Position numbers and translations under genes: made by a program. The notes under the pieces are model-generated. The model ran no database searches. It was not told where the DNA came from and was given only the letters and a program-made list of their open reading frames with translations. A stretch of 26,003 bases of DNA from Prosthecochloris ethylica (GTDB lineage: Bacteria; Bacteroidota; Chlorobiia; Chlorobiales; Chlorobiaceae): assembly GCF_015234275.1 (NCBI RefSeq), contig NZ_JADGII010000023.1; one strand, written 5' to 3'. Below, in pieces: positions 8,604-16,950 of the stretch (position 1 is the stretch's first letter; every line of letters begins with the position of its first letter).

Positions 8604-9083
8604 TTAATTGAGCAGCTCCTGGCAGGCCATGAACATCATCTCCCCGATAATCTCTCCACGGGCATCATCCTCTCCCTCGAGAGCCCTGGTGATTTTCGCC
8701 GCATCATCTCTGATACTCTCGATCAGACGAACAGCGTGCCCCGAGAGATCCGGCCCGATCGTCGAATCCCTGATCACTGATCCGAGAAAGAGGGCGAACG
8801 TCTCGAGCTCCCCGGCACATGCTGCCAGATGCGTACAATTCCGATCTCCCCCCGTAGCTGCAGGAACATCGACCGACACCGGTCGGCCTGAGACCCCTGA
8901 AACCGATAAAAACCCGCAGACCTGTTCAATATGACCATACCCCTTCCAGACGATATACTCAAGCACCTTGAGTTCACCCATATCCTGCATGCTTTCTGAC
9001 AGATCTATGGCATGCCTCATCATGTGCAGCTCGATATCCATCATACGTGCAAGATACCTGTTGTAAGCGTGTGCAGATACCAT
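8604..9083 (-). CDS. Unrecognised small helical protein, 159 aa
   Basis: I do not recognise the family. The sequence is probably mostly alpha-helical, with many Met and His in the first helix (MMDIELHMMRHAIDL), a glycine/proline-rich middle with two Cys in NCTHLAAC, and an acidic C-terminal helix. There is no signal peptide or membrane segment. The start is set by a strong ribosome binding site, TAAGGAGG, 6 nt before the ATG at 9083; a longer frame to 9146 lacks such a site. It is convergent with the photolyase gene, with 6 nt between the stops, so a shared regulation with photolyase is not implied. A helical-bundle (haemerythrin- or ferritin-like) fold could be tested. Confidence 0.75.
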   Translation of the reverse strand: MVSAHAYNRYLARMMDIELHMMRHAIDLSESMQDMGELKVLEYIVWKGYGHIEQVCGFLSVSGVSGRPVSVDVPAATGGDRNCTHLAACAGELETFALFLGSVIRDSTIGPDLSGHAVRLIESIRDDAAKITRALEGEDDARGEIIGEMMFMACQELLN

Positions 9084-9367
9084 GAGATCCTCCTTACCTG
9101 ATTTTTTTTGCCTGTTATCGAAACAACACAGCAAAAAACGATCCACTCCATGACAGCACCCCCCTCATGAGGCCTGTTCAGCTGAACACGGCAGAAAAAA
9201 ATGAAACAACCAACTCATGATGACACATAACGACCGGAAACGAGCACCTTGCATCAGAAAAACTTCGCTTGATTATTGGATAATTCTGTTTTCCTTGCGA
9301 TCATATACTCTTTCAGGCAATTCCTGCCCCCCGGATCGCACCTGTCCCGACAAAGCTGTAAACACCT

Positions 9368-9958
9368 ATGATCTTCCGGTCCCGAAATACCGCTGCCCTG
9401 CTGGCACTGGCAGCCCTGCTTACACTGATTTTGATGAGCGGCCTTGGATACCAGCTCTCCCGGTATGCCGGTGAGCCGGTCAGAAGTGACGTCATCATTG
9501 TCCTGGGTGGTGACGATGGGTTGAGGGTAACTACAGGAGGAAACCTGTATGCAGGAGGGTATGCACCGCATGTTCTGCTCACAGGCATAGACAAACGGTA
9601 TTACACGCCGGGCAGGCCGAACTGGAGAGAACGCAGGATGATGGATGCCGGAGTTCCGGACTCGATGATCCATATCGATACCGTTTCGGAATCAAGCTGG
9701 GATGAAGCAGTCAATGCACTGGAACGCATGGAGAACAACAACTGGCAGAACGCCCTGGTCATCAGTGACCCCCCGCACATGCTGCGCCTTCACAACACCT
9801 GGAGCAAAGCATTCGAGGGATCCTCGAAACGTTTTGTGCTGGTCGCGACGGCTCCAGAATGGTGGAACCCGTGGCTCTGGTGGAACAACCCGACCAGCAG
9901 CCGTTTCGTGATCAGCGAAGTGCAGAAAAACCTCTACTACAGCCTGAGGTATTATTGA
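9368..9958 (+). CDS. DUF218 (SanA/YdcF-like) membrane-anchored protein, 196 aa
   Basis: An N-terminal signal anchor (about residues 8-28, AALLALAALLTLILM) is followed by a DUF218 domain: SDVIIVLGGDDGLR, a GGYAPHVLLTG strand, SWDEAVNAL and ALVISDPPHMLR. The family includes E. coli SanA, ElyC and YdcF, linked to envelope integrity or cell-wall precursor metabolism; the biochemical activity is not established for most members. The C-terminal part is unusually rich in Trp (EWWNPWLWWNNP). No clear Shine-Dalgarno precedes the ATG. It is a single-gene unit, convergent with bciA, and the 284-bp region upstream (9084-9367) holds no gene that I can support. Confidence 0.82.
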   Translation: MIFRSRNTAALLALAALLTLILMSGLGYQLSRYAGEPVRSDVIIVLGGDDGLRVTTGGNLYAGGYAPHVLLTGIDKRYYTPGRPNWRERRMMDAGVPDSMIHIDTVSESSWDEAVNALERMENNNWQNALVISDPPHMLRLHNTWSKAFEGSSKRFVLVATAPEWWNPWLWWNNPTSSRFVISEVQKNLYYSLRYY

Positions 9959-10031
9959 GCCGTTAGAAAGCTATGCGTTCGGAGCAGCCAATCCCGAAGA
10001 GTCCCATCCTGACCGGTCTCCCGGCACGCTG

Positions 10032-11042
10032 TCAGAACATGGCATGATCACCGAGCTCCTGGCCTTCGAGGCCTTGTTCGAGAACCCGGCTGTAAAAATC
10101 CCTCAGTGTCTCGGTGCCGTACGACGGGGTCATCTCCTCGTCATATCGTCCGGTCACGGGGTCGAGGACCAGCATGGATTCTGAACTGTAGTATTTGCCG
10201 ATACGGGCAAACTCTGCCTTGTCTTCGAGTTTCGGAAACATCTTTGCCAGAAACGTGAGAAGCGGAATAATCACGTCAAAAATCTGAATGGGGACCTTCT
10301 TGAATTTCGGCTCCCGCCCCAGCAGTTCGAACAACAGCTCTCCCTGCTCCCGGGCGGTTATCGCCTTTCCGGGACCGCCGACCGGCAGAATTTTATTGTG
10401 TTTTGAGGTATCCTCGATGCAATCCGCCATGAATTTAGCAAGATCGCCTTCACTGATCGGCTTGCATGCCGTCAGCTCCCCGTTACCGAACATCACGTAG
10501 GGTTTGCCGTTTTTCACGGCTTGGACCTGGCCGGCAAGCGACTTGAAAAATGCTGTCGGACGAACAATCGAATACGTCATTGTGGAGTCCTGCAGCTCTT
10601 TTTCGAACTTGAGCTTGGCGCGCTGGAACTCGAGCAGGGGCTTCTGCACGCAGATCGCAGACAGCAGCAGAAAGTGGGTCGCTCCGGCTGCCCTGCCGGC
10701 CTCCATGGCATTGTGCGTCGCCTGGTAATCGATCATCCATGCATCCTTTACGCCTCCGGTTCTCGAGGTCAGGCAGGAAACCACCACATCGAAATGCTCG
10801 CCGCACGTCCCGTTCTTCATCAGAGAAGCCATACTGGTGACATCTCCGAAACGGACCTCCGACCCCTGCAGCTGCCTTCGGGTCTCTTCAGCCGTGGTGG
10901 CAGCACCGACCCCCGAACGCTCACGAGCAAAACTGACGACATCGTACCCGCGCCTCACCAGTTCACGAACAACGAACTTGCCGATGTAACCGGTAGCCCC
11001 AACAATAAGTACACGCTTCTTGCGCTGTGAAGAAGAGTTCAC
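10032..11042 (-). CDS. bciA: Divinyl (proto)chlorophyllide a 8-vinyl reductase BciA, 336 aa
   Basis: Reduces the C8 vinyl group of divinyl chlorophyll(ide) precursors with NADPH, giving the monovinyl pigments of bacteriochlorophyll synthesis. It has an N-terminal Rossmann fold with GATGYIG at residues 15-21, a VVSCLTSRTGGVKDAWMID segment, a YQATHNAMEAGRAAGATHF helix-strand, and SIVRPTAFFKSLAGQVQ, all of which I recognise from the BciA family of green sulfur bacteria and plant DVR. The length fits. The start codon is GTG, without a strong Shine-Dalgarno. It is the last gene of a minus-strand run after the DUF1847 gene (62-nt gap). The neighbours are not pigment genes, so the operon does not add to the functional case. 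Confidence 0.9.
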   Translation of the reverse strand: MNSSSQRKKRVLIVGATGYIGKFVVRELVRRGYDVVSFARERSGVGAATTAEETRRQLQGSEVRFGDVTSMASLMKNGTCGEHFDVVVSCLTSRTGGVKDAWMIDYQATHNAMEAGRAAGATHFLLLSAICVQKPLLEFQRAKLKFEKELQDSTMTYSIVRPTAFFKSLAGQVQAVKNGKPYVMFGNGELTACKPISEGDLAKFMADCIEDTSKHNKILPVGGPGKAITAREQGELLFELLGREPKFKKVPIQIFDVIIPLLTFLAKMFPKLEDKAEFARIGKYYSSESMLVLDPVTGRYDEEMTPSYGTETLRDFYSRVLEQGLEGQELGDHAMF

Positions 11043-11104
11043 GATAGGATATCATTTTCAAGATTGAGAGAGTCGAAACTGCCGGTGAATATAGTAAAAA
11101 ACGC

Positions 11105-11788
11105 TCACCCATCTCTCTTTTCCATGATACGCCGGTAATAGGACCCGCTGGTATAGAGCGCGGCAGCGGGATTGTGGGCAAGCACCCTGTCCTTGGCAAG
11201 AAGTGTCGTCACCAGCGCATCTGAATGCTTGCTGAACAGTGCATCGTGACCGACGCACAAGCCGATCACGACGTTCAGGTCAGCTCCCCACCGGTTCAGC
11301 AGGTCAGCCTGCAGAACCGGGTTGCAGATCGCCTCGAAATCACCCGGCTGGATTTTCAGCTGCTCGTCGATGCCGATATCGCTTTTATCCACCGATCCGG
11401 CCTTGCACATGACGGCATATGACTCGAAACCGTTACTTTTCAGGATACGGTGAAACACGCGGGTCTCCCCGATAAGCCCCACGCAGGTGGCGAGCCCGAT
11501 TTTGCGTGCTTCGATCTTTCGGGCAAACTCGATAATTTCTTCGACCCGTGTCAACCGACCGTAAAAACGGCCTTCGACATACGCTGCAGCCTGCGCGGTT
11601 TTCGCATCAGCCGCATCACCGCAATATCCATCGACAAGCCGCTTCAGCTCTTTCCTGTCCAGTTCTCCGGCAGGACAGAATGGCGGAAAACTGCTCTCCT
11701 GCCTGTAACAGTTAACGCTACCACAGGCAGTACATCCCGTATCTCCAGCTGCGGCACTCCGTGACTCGTTCTTCTCCTGTTGTGACAT
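11105..11788 (-). CDS. DUF1847 cysteine-rich protein, 227 aa
   Basis: The N terminus carries a cysteine cluster, C19-x2-C22-x4-C27 and C38 (CTACGSVNCY...FCP), that probably binds a metal. The body includes TRVEEIIEFARKI, KIGLATCVGLIGET (C102), C128, ICNPVLQADLLN (C155) and GLCVGHDALF (C178, H181). This pattern matches the DUF1847 family of predicted metal-binding proteins, common in anaerobes and of unknown function. No signal peptide. The ATG follows GAGAAGT. It sits 13 nt after the ATC-hydrolase-like gene and is followed by bciA, so it is likely co-transcribed with both. Conserved Cys at 102, 128, 155 and 178 could ligate a second metal or Fe-S centre; that is inference. Confidence 0.85.
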   Translation of the reverse strand: MSQQEKNESRSAAAGDTGCTACGSVNCYRQESSFPPFCPAGELDRKELKRLVDGYCGDAADAKTAQAAAYVEGRFYGRLTRVEEIIEFARKIEARKIGLATCVGLIGETRVFHRILKSNGFESYAVMCKAGSVDKSDIGIDEQLKIQPGDFEAICNPVLQADLLNRWGADLNVVIGLCVGHDALFSKHSDALVTTLLAKDRVLAHNPAAALYTSGSYYRRIMEKRDG

Positions 11789-11801
11789 ACTTCTCGTATT
11801 T

Positions 11802-12269
11802 TTACCTGTCGTTCCGCTCTAGTGGCCGCTCGTACTTGAAGACACAGGCACAATCACCGCATGCCAGACGGCTCAGCACCGCCCCCCTCATGGCAGGAAA
11901 TGCCCTGCCGATAGCTTCGACATCAATATCGCAGATCACCTCGCAAGGGGTGGAAAAGCCGTAATCACGGTAGATACCCAGGTACGGGCAGTGCTTCTGG
12001 ATTTCAAGAACTCCGTCGACACGATCATTGGAAATATCATGCACCTCCATCTCCATACCGGATTTCTCGAAAAACGGTACGGCTTTACCGAACCCTTCAG
12101 CCAGGGTTCTGCCGCTGATAAACGGGGTCATTCGTTCTTTCTGTATGGCCACAGATCGTACGACACTCTCTTCACGGGCAGCGTCATCTCCGAGCTGATC
12201 GACCAGCTCGCGGTATCGGCTGAATTTCTCTCTCGCCGAAGAGATAAACTCCTCACTATGCTGTTTCAT
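11802..12269 (-). CDS. Cys-rich protein resembling the ATC-hydrolase family, 155 aa
   Basis: Resembles the L-2-amino-thiazoline-4-carboxylate hydrolase-like family: an N-terminal helical half (residues 1-90), then HCPYLGIYRDYG (C94), CEVICDID (C109, C113) and LACGDCACVFKYE (C137, C140, C142). The GD-C-F/Y ending is typical of that family, in which most members have no proven substrate. Six cysteines in the last 62 residues suggest metal binding or redox chemistry. AGGAGG lies just before the ATG. It sits 17 nt after polX and 13 nt before the DUF1847 gene, also Cys-rich, and may work with it. The family assignment is by eye and moderate. Confidence 0.6.
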   Translation of the reverse strand: MKQHSEEFISSAREKFSRYRELVDQLGDDAAREESVVRSVAIQKERMTPFISGRTLAEGFGKAVPFFEKSGMEMEVHDISNDRVDGVLEIQKHCPYLGIYRDYGFSTPCEVICDIDVEAIGRAFPAMRGAVLSRLACGDCACVFKYERPLERNDR

Positions 12270-12286
12270 GTCCTCCTCTCACTCTG

Positions 12287-14011
12287 TTATTCTTTCATTC
12301 CAAGCTGCTCCAGAAGTTCGGAGCAGCTCATGGTGTTGACGACGTCATCAGGTCCGAGCCAGCCGCGCCGGGCCTGGTTGATTCCATACTGCATCATGTC
12401 GAGCTGACCGGTCGAATGGGCGTCACTGCCGACAACCATCCTCACACCGGCCTCGGCAGCCATGCGGCAGGCCCGTTCATCGAGATCGAGACGTCTGGGG
12501 CTCGCATTGATTTCGAGAAGACAGCCGTTGTCGCGGGCTGCACGAATGACCGCTTCCATATCGACATCACAGGGATCACGCGTGCCGATCAGGCGTCCTG
12601 TCGGATGAGCGAGCACATTGACAAGCGGATGCTGCAGCGCCGTAACGATACGTTGTGTCTGCCTCTGTCGCGGCAGTTCAAAACTGTAGTGCACGGCCGC
12701 GATGACCAGGTCGAGCTCCCGAAGAACCTCGTCCGGAAGATCGAGGGAGCCATTGTCGAGAATGTCCACTTCGACCCCCTTGAGAATCCTGATGCCCTCC
12801 ATCTCCCTGTCGACCCGCCCGATATGGCGGCAGTGCTCACGCAGTTCCGAAGGTCCGAGTCCTCCGGCAATGGTGACATGACGGGAGTGTTCGGTAATTG
12901 CGATGTACTCGTAGCCTTTCGCCCGCGCCGCCTCGGCCATTTCACGCACGCTGTTGCGCCCATCGGTCCGCATGGTGTGCATGTGCAGGTCCCCCCTGAT
13001 ATCATCGAACGTAATCAGGCGGGGAAGGCGCCCTGACCCGGCAGCTTCAATCTCTCCATGATTTTCCCGGAGTTCGGGAGTAATCCAGCTGAGGCCCAGC
13101 TTCCTGTACACGTCCTCTTCCGTTCGTCCGGCAATGCGCTGTTCATGATCGAAAAGGCCGTACTCGTTGAGCTTCAATCCTTTCTGCAACGCTCGTGTAC
13201 GCAAAGCAACATTATGCGCTTTCGAGCCGGTAAAATACACCAGTGCCGCTCCGCGACTGACCTCGGGCACAACTCTCAGGTCTACCTGCAGTCCGGAGGA
13301 AAGAAGCACCGTCGTACGGGTTTTTCCGCTTGAGACCACCTCGGACACCTGGTCATATCCGGTAACGTATGCTGTCACCCGGCTGCCTCTTCTGCACGTT
13401 ACGAGAATATCGATATCACCGACACTTTCACGACACCGCCTGAAACTTCCCGCAACCTCGACATGCTTGACATCCGGGTTCCTGCGCAGGTACTCCAGCA
13501 GCGGGGCGACAGCCTGTCGAGCAGTCCGGTAGAGAAACCTTCGGCCACGCTCCCTGCGGCGACGGATCTCCTTGATGATATTTTCCTGGGAGATTGCACC
13601 GAACCCTCTGACACCGGCAACGCTTCCGTCGAGGGCTGCCTGCTCGAGCTCCTCGACCGTACGGACACCAAGCGCGTCATACAGGGCCTTGACCTTCCTG
13701 GGACCCAGACCCTGAATCTCCATCATGTCCGAAAATGACGCACCGGCTTTCTGTTGCAGCTGTTCGAGAAAAGCGAGCCTGCCGGTTTCGACAATCTCGT
13801 GGATCTTGCGCGCAAGGTCGGCACCGATACCGGGAAGCTCTGTCAGGTCCTCCTTTCGATCGAGAAGATCCACGACGCTCTCTCCGAGCCCATCGAGCGT
13901 GTCGGCCGCCCGGCGATACGCCCTGACCCTGAACGGGTTCGCATTGCCGATGTCGAGTAAATCGGCGACATTTCTGAATATGTGCGCTATATCTGCATTG
14001 ATGACACTCAT
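12287..14011 (-). CDS. polX: DNA polymerase X with PHP exonuclease domain, 574 aa
   Basis: Bacterial family X repair polymerase. Residues 1-110 form the 8-kDa-like domain with helix-hairpin-helix motifs (LPGIGADLARKI at 59-70, IQGLGPRKVKAL at 99-110). The nucleotidyltransferase site is GDIDILV (D199, D201) with the third Asp at D244 (LQVDLRV). The C-terminal PHP domain starts DLHMHTMRTDG (H343, H345) and keeps the metal ligands H375, E414, H441, H469 and D530-H532, so the 3'-5' exonuclease/phosphoesterase is probably active. Known homologues fill gaps in base excision repair. The ATG at 14011 is chosen because GAGGAG lies about 9 nt upstream; a GTG at 14026 would add five residues. It is the first gene of the run that ends with bciA. 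Confidence 0.95.
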   Translation of the reverse strand: MSVINADIAHIFRNVADLLDIGNANPFRVRAYRRAADTLDGLGESVVDLLDRKEDLTELPGIGADLARKIHEIVETGRLAFLEQLQQKAGASFSDMMEIQGLGPRKVKALYDALGVRTVEELEQAALDGSVAGVRGFGAISQENIIKEIRRRRERGRRFLYRTARQAVAPLLEYLRRNPDVKHVEVAGSFRRCRESVGDIDILVTCRRGSRVTAYVTGYDQVSEVVSSGKTRTTVLLSSGLQVDLRVVPEVSRGAALVYFTGSKAHNVALRTRALQKGLKLNEYGLFDHEQRIAGRTEEDVYRKLGLSWITPELRENHGEIEAAGSGRLPRLITFDDIRGDLHMHTMRTDGRNSVREMAEAARAKGYEYIAITEHSRHVTIAGGLGPSELREHCRHIGRVDREMEGIRILKGVEVDILDNGSLDLPDEVLRELDLVIAAVHYSFELPRQRQTQRIVTALQHPLVNVLAHPTGRLIGTRDPCDVDMEAVIRAARDNGCLLEINASPRRLDLDERACRMAAEAGVRMVVGSDAHSTGQLDMMQYGINQARRGWLGPDDVVNTMSCSELLEQLGMKE

Positions 14012-14172
14012 ACTCACACTCCTCACTCTGCCGGGCCATTCACGCCGGATTTCAAGATACCATTCTTTTTACGACAATGAACTCCCCCTGCCTGCTAAAA
14101 GACAATTTTCACGCAAAGAAAATCCTGCGTATCTTTTCATCAAAACCCCGCAGCAAAACGCCATCACGCAAA

Positions 14173-14622
14173 ATGCTCATGAAACCCGGCCTCACGATAA
14201 CAGCCTGCCTGATACTCATGTCACTGCCGTCGTGCAGCATGAAGCATGGCGCCATGATGACCGAACAAACACCCGCCACCACCCCGCTGCAGGATACCAG
14301 CAGGACCTCTCTCGACTGGAACGGCACCTATCGAGGCATCCTGCCCTGCGCCGATTGTGAAGGCATCGAAACCGTCATCACGCTGCATCCCGATGGGACG
14401 TACCGGAAAACGACAACCTACCTGGGACGCAACCCGAAAATTTTCATCGACGAAGGGACCTTTACCTGGAACCGTGGCGGCAGCACGGTCAGGCTCGACG
14501 GCTATGACTGCGGTCCCCGTCACTACCGCGTGGGAGAAAACCATCTGCTTCAGCTCGACATTCAGCAACGGATAATAACAGGCCGGCTTGCCGACGCCTA
14601 CAGGCTCGACAAGATCGACTGA
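14173..14622 (+). CDS. NlpE-like lipoprotein, 149 aa
   Basis: The signal peptide has a lipobox, LPSC (C21), that predicts an outer- or inner-membrane lipoprotein. The mature part has one NlpE N-terminal type domain: WNGTYRGILPCADCEGIE with a C59-x2-C62 pair, TVITLHPDGTYRKTTTYLG, and a C-terminal TGRLADAYRLDKI. E. coli NlpE activates the Cpx envelope stress response and is linked to copper tolerance; whether that holds here is unknown. The frame is open to 14077, but the extra 32 residues are basic and would spoil the signal peptide. A second ATG at 14179 is an equal alternative; neither has a good Shine-Dalgarno. The flavoprotein gene follows in the same direction after 112 nt. Confidence 0.75.
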   Translation: MLMKPGLTITACLILMSLPSCSMKHGAMMTEQTPATTPLQDTSRTSLDWNGTYRGILPCADCEGIETVITLHPDGTYRKTTTYLGRNPKIFIDEGTFTWNRGGSTVRLDGYDCGPRHYRVGENHLLQLDIQQRIITGRLADAYRLDKID

Positions 14623-14734
14623 GCGCTTTCCGGGCGTCTGGGACGCCGGCTGTTGCAGATCATTGCCAAAGCGTATATTTCCATTACATATCATTCTCTT
14701 TTTTCTGGAACCTTTTCCCGGGAGAGCAGCTGAC

Positions 14735-16219
14735 ATGGATTATGATTACGATGTAACCGTTATCGGTGCCGGAGCAGCCGGACTGACCGCATCAGGGGTG
14801 TGCGCTTCACTTGGAGCAAAAACCGCGCTGGTCGAAGCACGAAAAGCAGGGGGAGACTGTACATGGTACGGGTGCATCCCGAGCAAGGCACTCCTGAAAT
14901 CCGCCGCAACAGCACACGCGATACGTACGGCAGAAACCTATGGCGTCAAGGCCGGATCCTGCAGCATAGACTTTCCTGCGATCATGAAACGGGTCCATGA
15001 CATTCAGCAGCAGGTATATGATGAAGCTGACAAACCGGAAATATACGAGAACATGGGGGTCAGGTTCATCGAGGGGAAGGCCTCCTTTCTCGACGAGTTC
15101 ACACTCCAGGTCCGACTGCCGGATGGTACGGACCGCACGCTGCGCTCGAAAAATTTTATCATCGCCACAGGCAGCAGCCCGTATATTCCGCCTGTAGAAG
15201 GTCTGGACAGCGTTGACTACCTCACGAACGAAACGCTTTTCACCCTCAAACAGCGCCCGGAACGCCTGCTTGTGCTGGGTGCGGGACCGATCGGCATTGA
15301 AATGGGACAGGCATTCGCCCGCTTCGGCAGCGCTGTCACGGTATTTGACGCGGCATCACGAATACTCCCGAACGACCATCCCGATCTGACCGGAATACTG
15401 CAGAAAAAGCTGGAAGAAGAAGGAATGACCTTCAGGCTCGGCAGCACCGTCACCAGCGTCAGCGGGCAGGATGCAGTCATCACGGTCACGGCGCAGGAAT
15501 CCGGCACAGGAAAAAAAATTATCGCTGAAGGAGACGCCCTCCTGGTGGCTGCCGGGAGAATTGCCAATACCGGCGCGCTGCAGCTCGATGCAGCAGGCAT
15601 TGGAACTCATCAACGGGGCATTGCGGTCAACGGCAGCTGCCAGACCTCGAAAAGGCATATCTACGCATGCGGTGACGTCACCGGTGGACTTCAGTTCACC
15701 CATGTCGCCGAACACATGGCGAAAGTAGCTGCAACGAACATGCTGACCCGACTGCCGATGAGCACGGATGACCGGCACATACCGTGGTGCACCTACTGCG
15801 ATCCTGAAATGGCGCATGTGGGAGAACGTGAAGAGAACCTGAAACAGAAACGTATCAGTTACGAAGTCTACCGATTTCCCTTCAGCCGTATCGACAGGGC
15901 CATCACCGACAACAGGACAGATGGCTGGATACGCATCTACGCGGCAGGGCTGGACGGCAAAATCTACGGAGCGGACATACTCGGATCCCATGCAGGAGAA
16001 CTCATCAGCGAACTTGCACTTGCGATGAGAAACGGCATCACGCTGCGCCAGATGTCCGATACGGTCCACCCCTACCCCACCTATGCGCTTGGAAACCGGA
16101 GAGCTGCCGACCAGTGGTATGTCCGCAAACAGTCAGGGGCCCTGGTCGGTCTTCTGCAGTTCTTTTTCGGGTATCAGGGAAAAATGCCGGAAAAGACCGA
16201 TCCGGACAGAATTGTGTGA
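14735..16219 (+). CDS. MerA-like FAD/NAD(P) disulfide oxidoreductase, 494 aa
   Basis: Class I flavoprotein disulfide reductase. The FAD-binding GAGAAGLTASG is near residues 11-21, the redox-active pair C42-x4-C47 is in CTWYGCIPSKAL, the NAD(P) site is LGAGPIGIEMGQAFARFG, the second FAD motif is HIYACGDVTG, and a C-terminal dimerisation domain is present. In the C-terminal HPYPT motif a Tyr takes the place of the catalytic His of lipoamide and glutathione reductases, as in mercuric reductases. However, the N-terminal metal-binding domain and the C-terminal Cys pair of true MerA are absent, so mercury reduction is unlikely. The ATG is preceded by GGGAGAG at good spacing; a longer frame from 14588 would start inside the lipoprotein gene. 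Substrate unknown. Confidence 0.85.
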   Translation: MDYDYDVTVIGAGAAGLTASGVCASLGAKTALVEARKAGGDCTWYGCIPSKALLKSAATAHAIRTAETYGVKAGSCSIDFPAIMKRVHDIQQQVYDEADKPEIYENMGVRFIEGKASFLDEFTLQVRLPDGTDRTLRSKNFIIATGSSPYIPPVEGLDSVDYLTNETLFTLKQRPERLLVLGAGPIGIEMGQAFARFGSAVTVFDAASRILPNDHPDLTGILQKKLEEEGMTFRLGSTVTSVSGQDAVITVTAQESGTGKKIIAEGDALLVAAGRIANTGALQLDAAGIGTHQRGIAVNGSCQTSKRHIYACGDVTGGLQFTHVAEHMAKVAATNMLTRLPMSTDDRHIPWCTYCDPEMAHVGEREENLKQKRISYEVYRFPFSRIDRAITDNRTDGWIRIYAAGLDGKIYGADILGSHAGELISELALAMRNGITLRQMSDTVHPYPTYALGNRRAADQWYVRKQSGALVGLLQFFFGYQGKMPEKTDPDRIV

Positions 16220-16279
16220 AAATATTTTTGTAACATGACGCCTTTATTCATACGCGAAACACGCAAGAAGTAAAGGCTC

Positions 16280-16753
16280 ATGGTTTTTTCCGACGTTCTT
16301 TTGCCGGCTGCCACACTGATACTCGGTATTGGAGGCGGCTACATCCTTGGCAGGTCATTGCGTCAGCCTGCAGTACATGACAGGCAACGGAAACTGATTG
16401 AATCAGGCCCTTCGAACATCAGCGGGAGGGGAATGTTTGCCCTGCAGAACATTCCTGGCGGACAGATTATCGAACGATGTCCGGTGCTCGAACTCGGCGA
16501 AGACGATGTCGGGGGCGAACTGGTGAATTACGTGTTCTACGGAGATGATTCCAGCACCCGGCTGGTGGCTATGGGAAACGGCATGCTGTTCAATCACTCT
16601 TCGTTTCCCAATGTCGGGTACTATCTCGAAGACACACCGCTGGGACCGGAACTTGTGCTCTACACGCTGCGGGATGTGAAGGAGGGGGAAGAGCTGTTCT
16701 ACAACTACGGGGACGAATGGTGGTCGAGCCGGGACATGAGCATGAAAAGCTAA
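16280..16753 (+). CDS. Membrane-anchored SET-domain protein, 157 aa
   Basis: Residues 6-24 form a single N-terminal helix (LLPAATLILGIGGGYILG). The rest is a compact SET methyltransferase-like domain: SGRGMFALQNIPGGQIIE (48-65), the AdoMet-site MLFNHSSFPNV with N105-H106, and EGEELFYNYGDEWW with the expected catalytic Tyr Y143. No pre-SET or post-SET cysteine clusters are present. SET proteins transfer methyl groups to lysines; bacterial substrates are mostly unknown. It follows the flavoprotein gene by 60 nt, and its stop overlaps the stop of the convergent ferritin-like gene by 4 bp. Confidence 0.82.
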   Translation: MVFSDVLLPAATLILGIGGGYILGRSLRQPAVHDRQRKLIESGPSNISGRGMFALQNIPGGQIIERCPVLELGEDDVGGELVNYVFYGDDSSTRLVAMGNGMLFNHSSFPNVGYYLEDTPLGPELVLYTLRDVKEGEELFYNYGDEWWSSRDMSMKS

Positions 16754-16950
16754 TCTTCAGGATCGATCAGCTCCAGCAGTTCCTGAACATACCCGACATG
16801 ACGCTGTTCATCCATCATGACCCGCTGCATGACCTGCCTGATTTCCGGATCGTCTACCAGTCCGGCAAGCTCCTCCGCTTCCCGGACCATCTGCTCCTCG
16901 AGTTCGAGAATCTGGAGGAAGTACTGCTTGTACGCTTCTTTAGAAAACAT
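16750..16950 (-). CDS. Miniature ferritin-like protein, 66 aa
   Basis: Two predicted amphipathic helices: residues 3-31 (QILELEEQMVREAEELAG) and 34-62 (MQRVMMDEQRHVGYVQEL). The first offers Glu near 16-19 and the second an E48-x2-H51 motif, the carboxylate/His pattern of ferritin-like di-iron sites. As a single two-helix hairpin it would need to dimerise to build a four-helix bundle, as encapsulated ferritins do. Its start overlaps the end of the upstream 79-residue gene by 11 bp, which points to translational coupling. Function unproven; it could equally be a structural helical hairpin. Confidence 0.65.
   Translation of the reverse strand: MFSKEAYKQYFLQILELEEQMVREAEELAGLVDDPEIRQVMQRVMMDEQRHVGYVQELLELIDPED

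Noticed and set aside
12416..13036. Long plus-strand ORF opposite polX
   Set aside because: The minus strand encodes a complete PolX with all catalytic residues; the antisense frame has no recognisable motif.
14588..14734. N-terminal extension of the flavoprotein
   Set aside because: It would start within the lipoprotein gene; the ATG at 14735 has a good ribosome binding site and places the FAD motif at the usual distance.
14735..16219. Naming the flavoprotein as mercuric reductase (merA)
   Set aside because: The active-site Cys pair and the Tyr of the HPYPT motif fit MerA, but the C-terminal Cys pair and an N-terminal metal domain are missing, and no mer genes adjoin.
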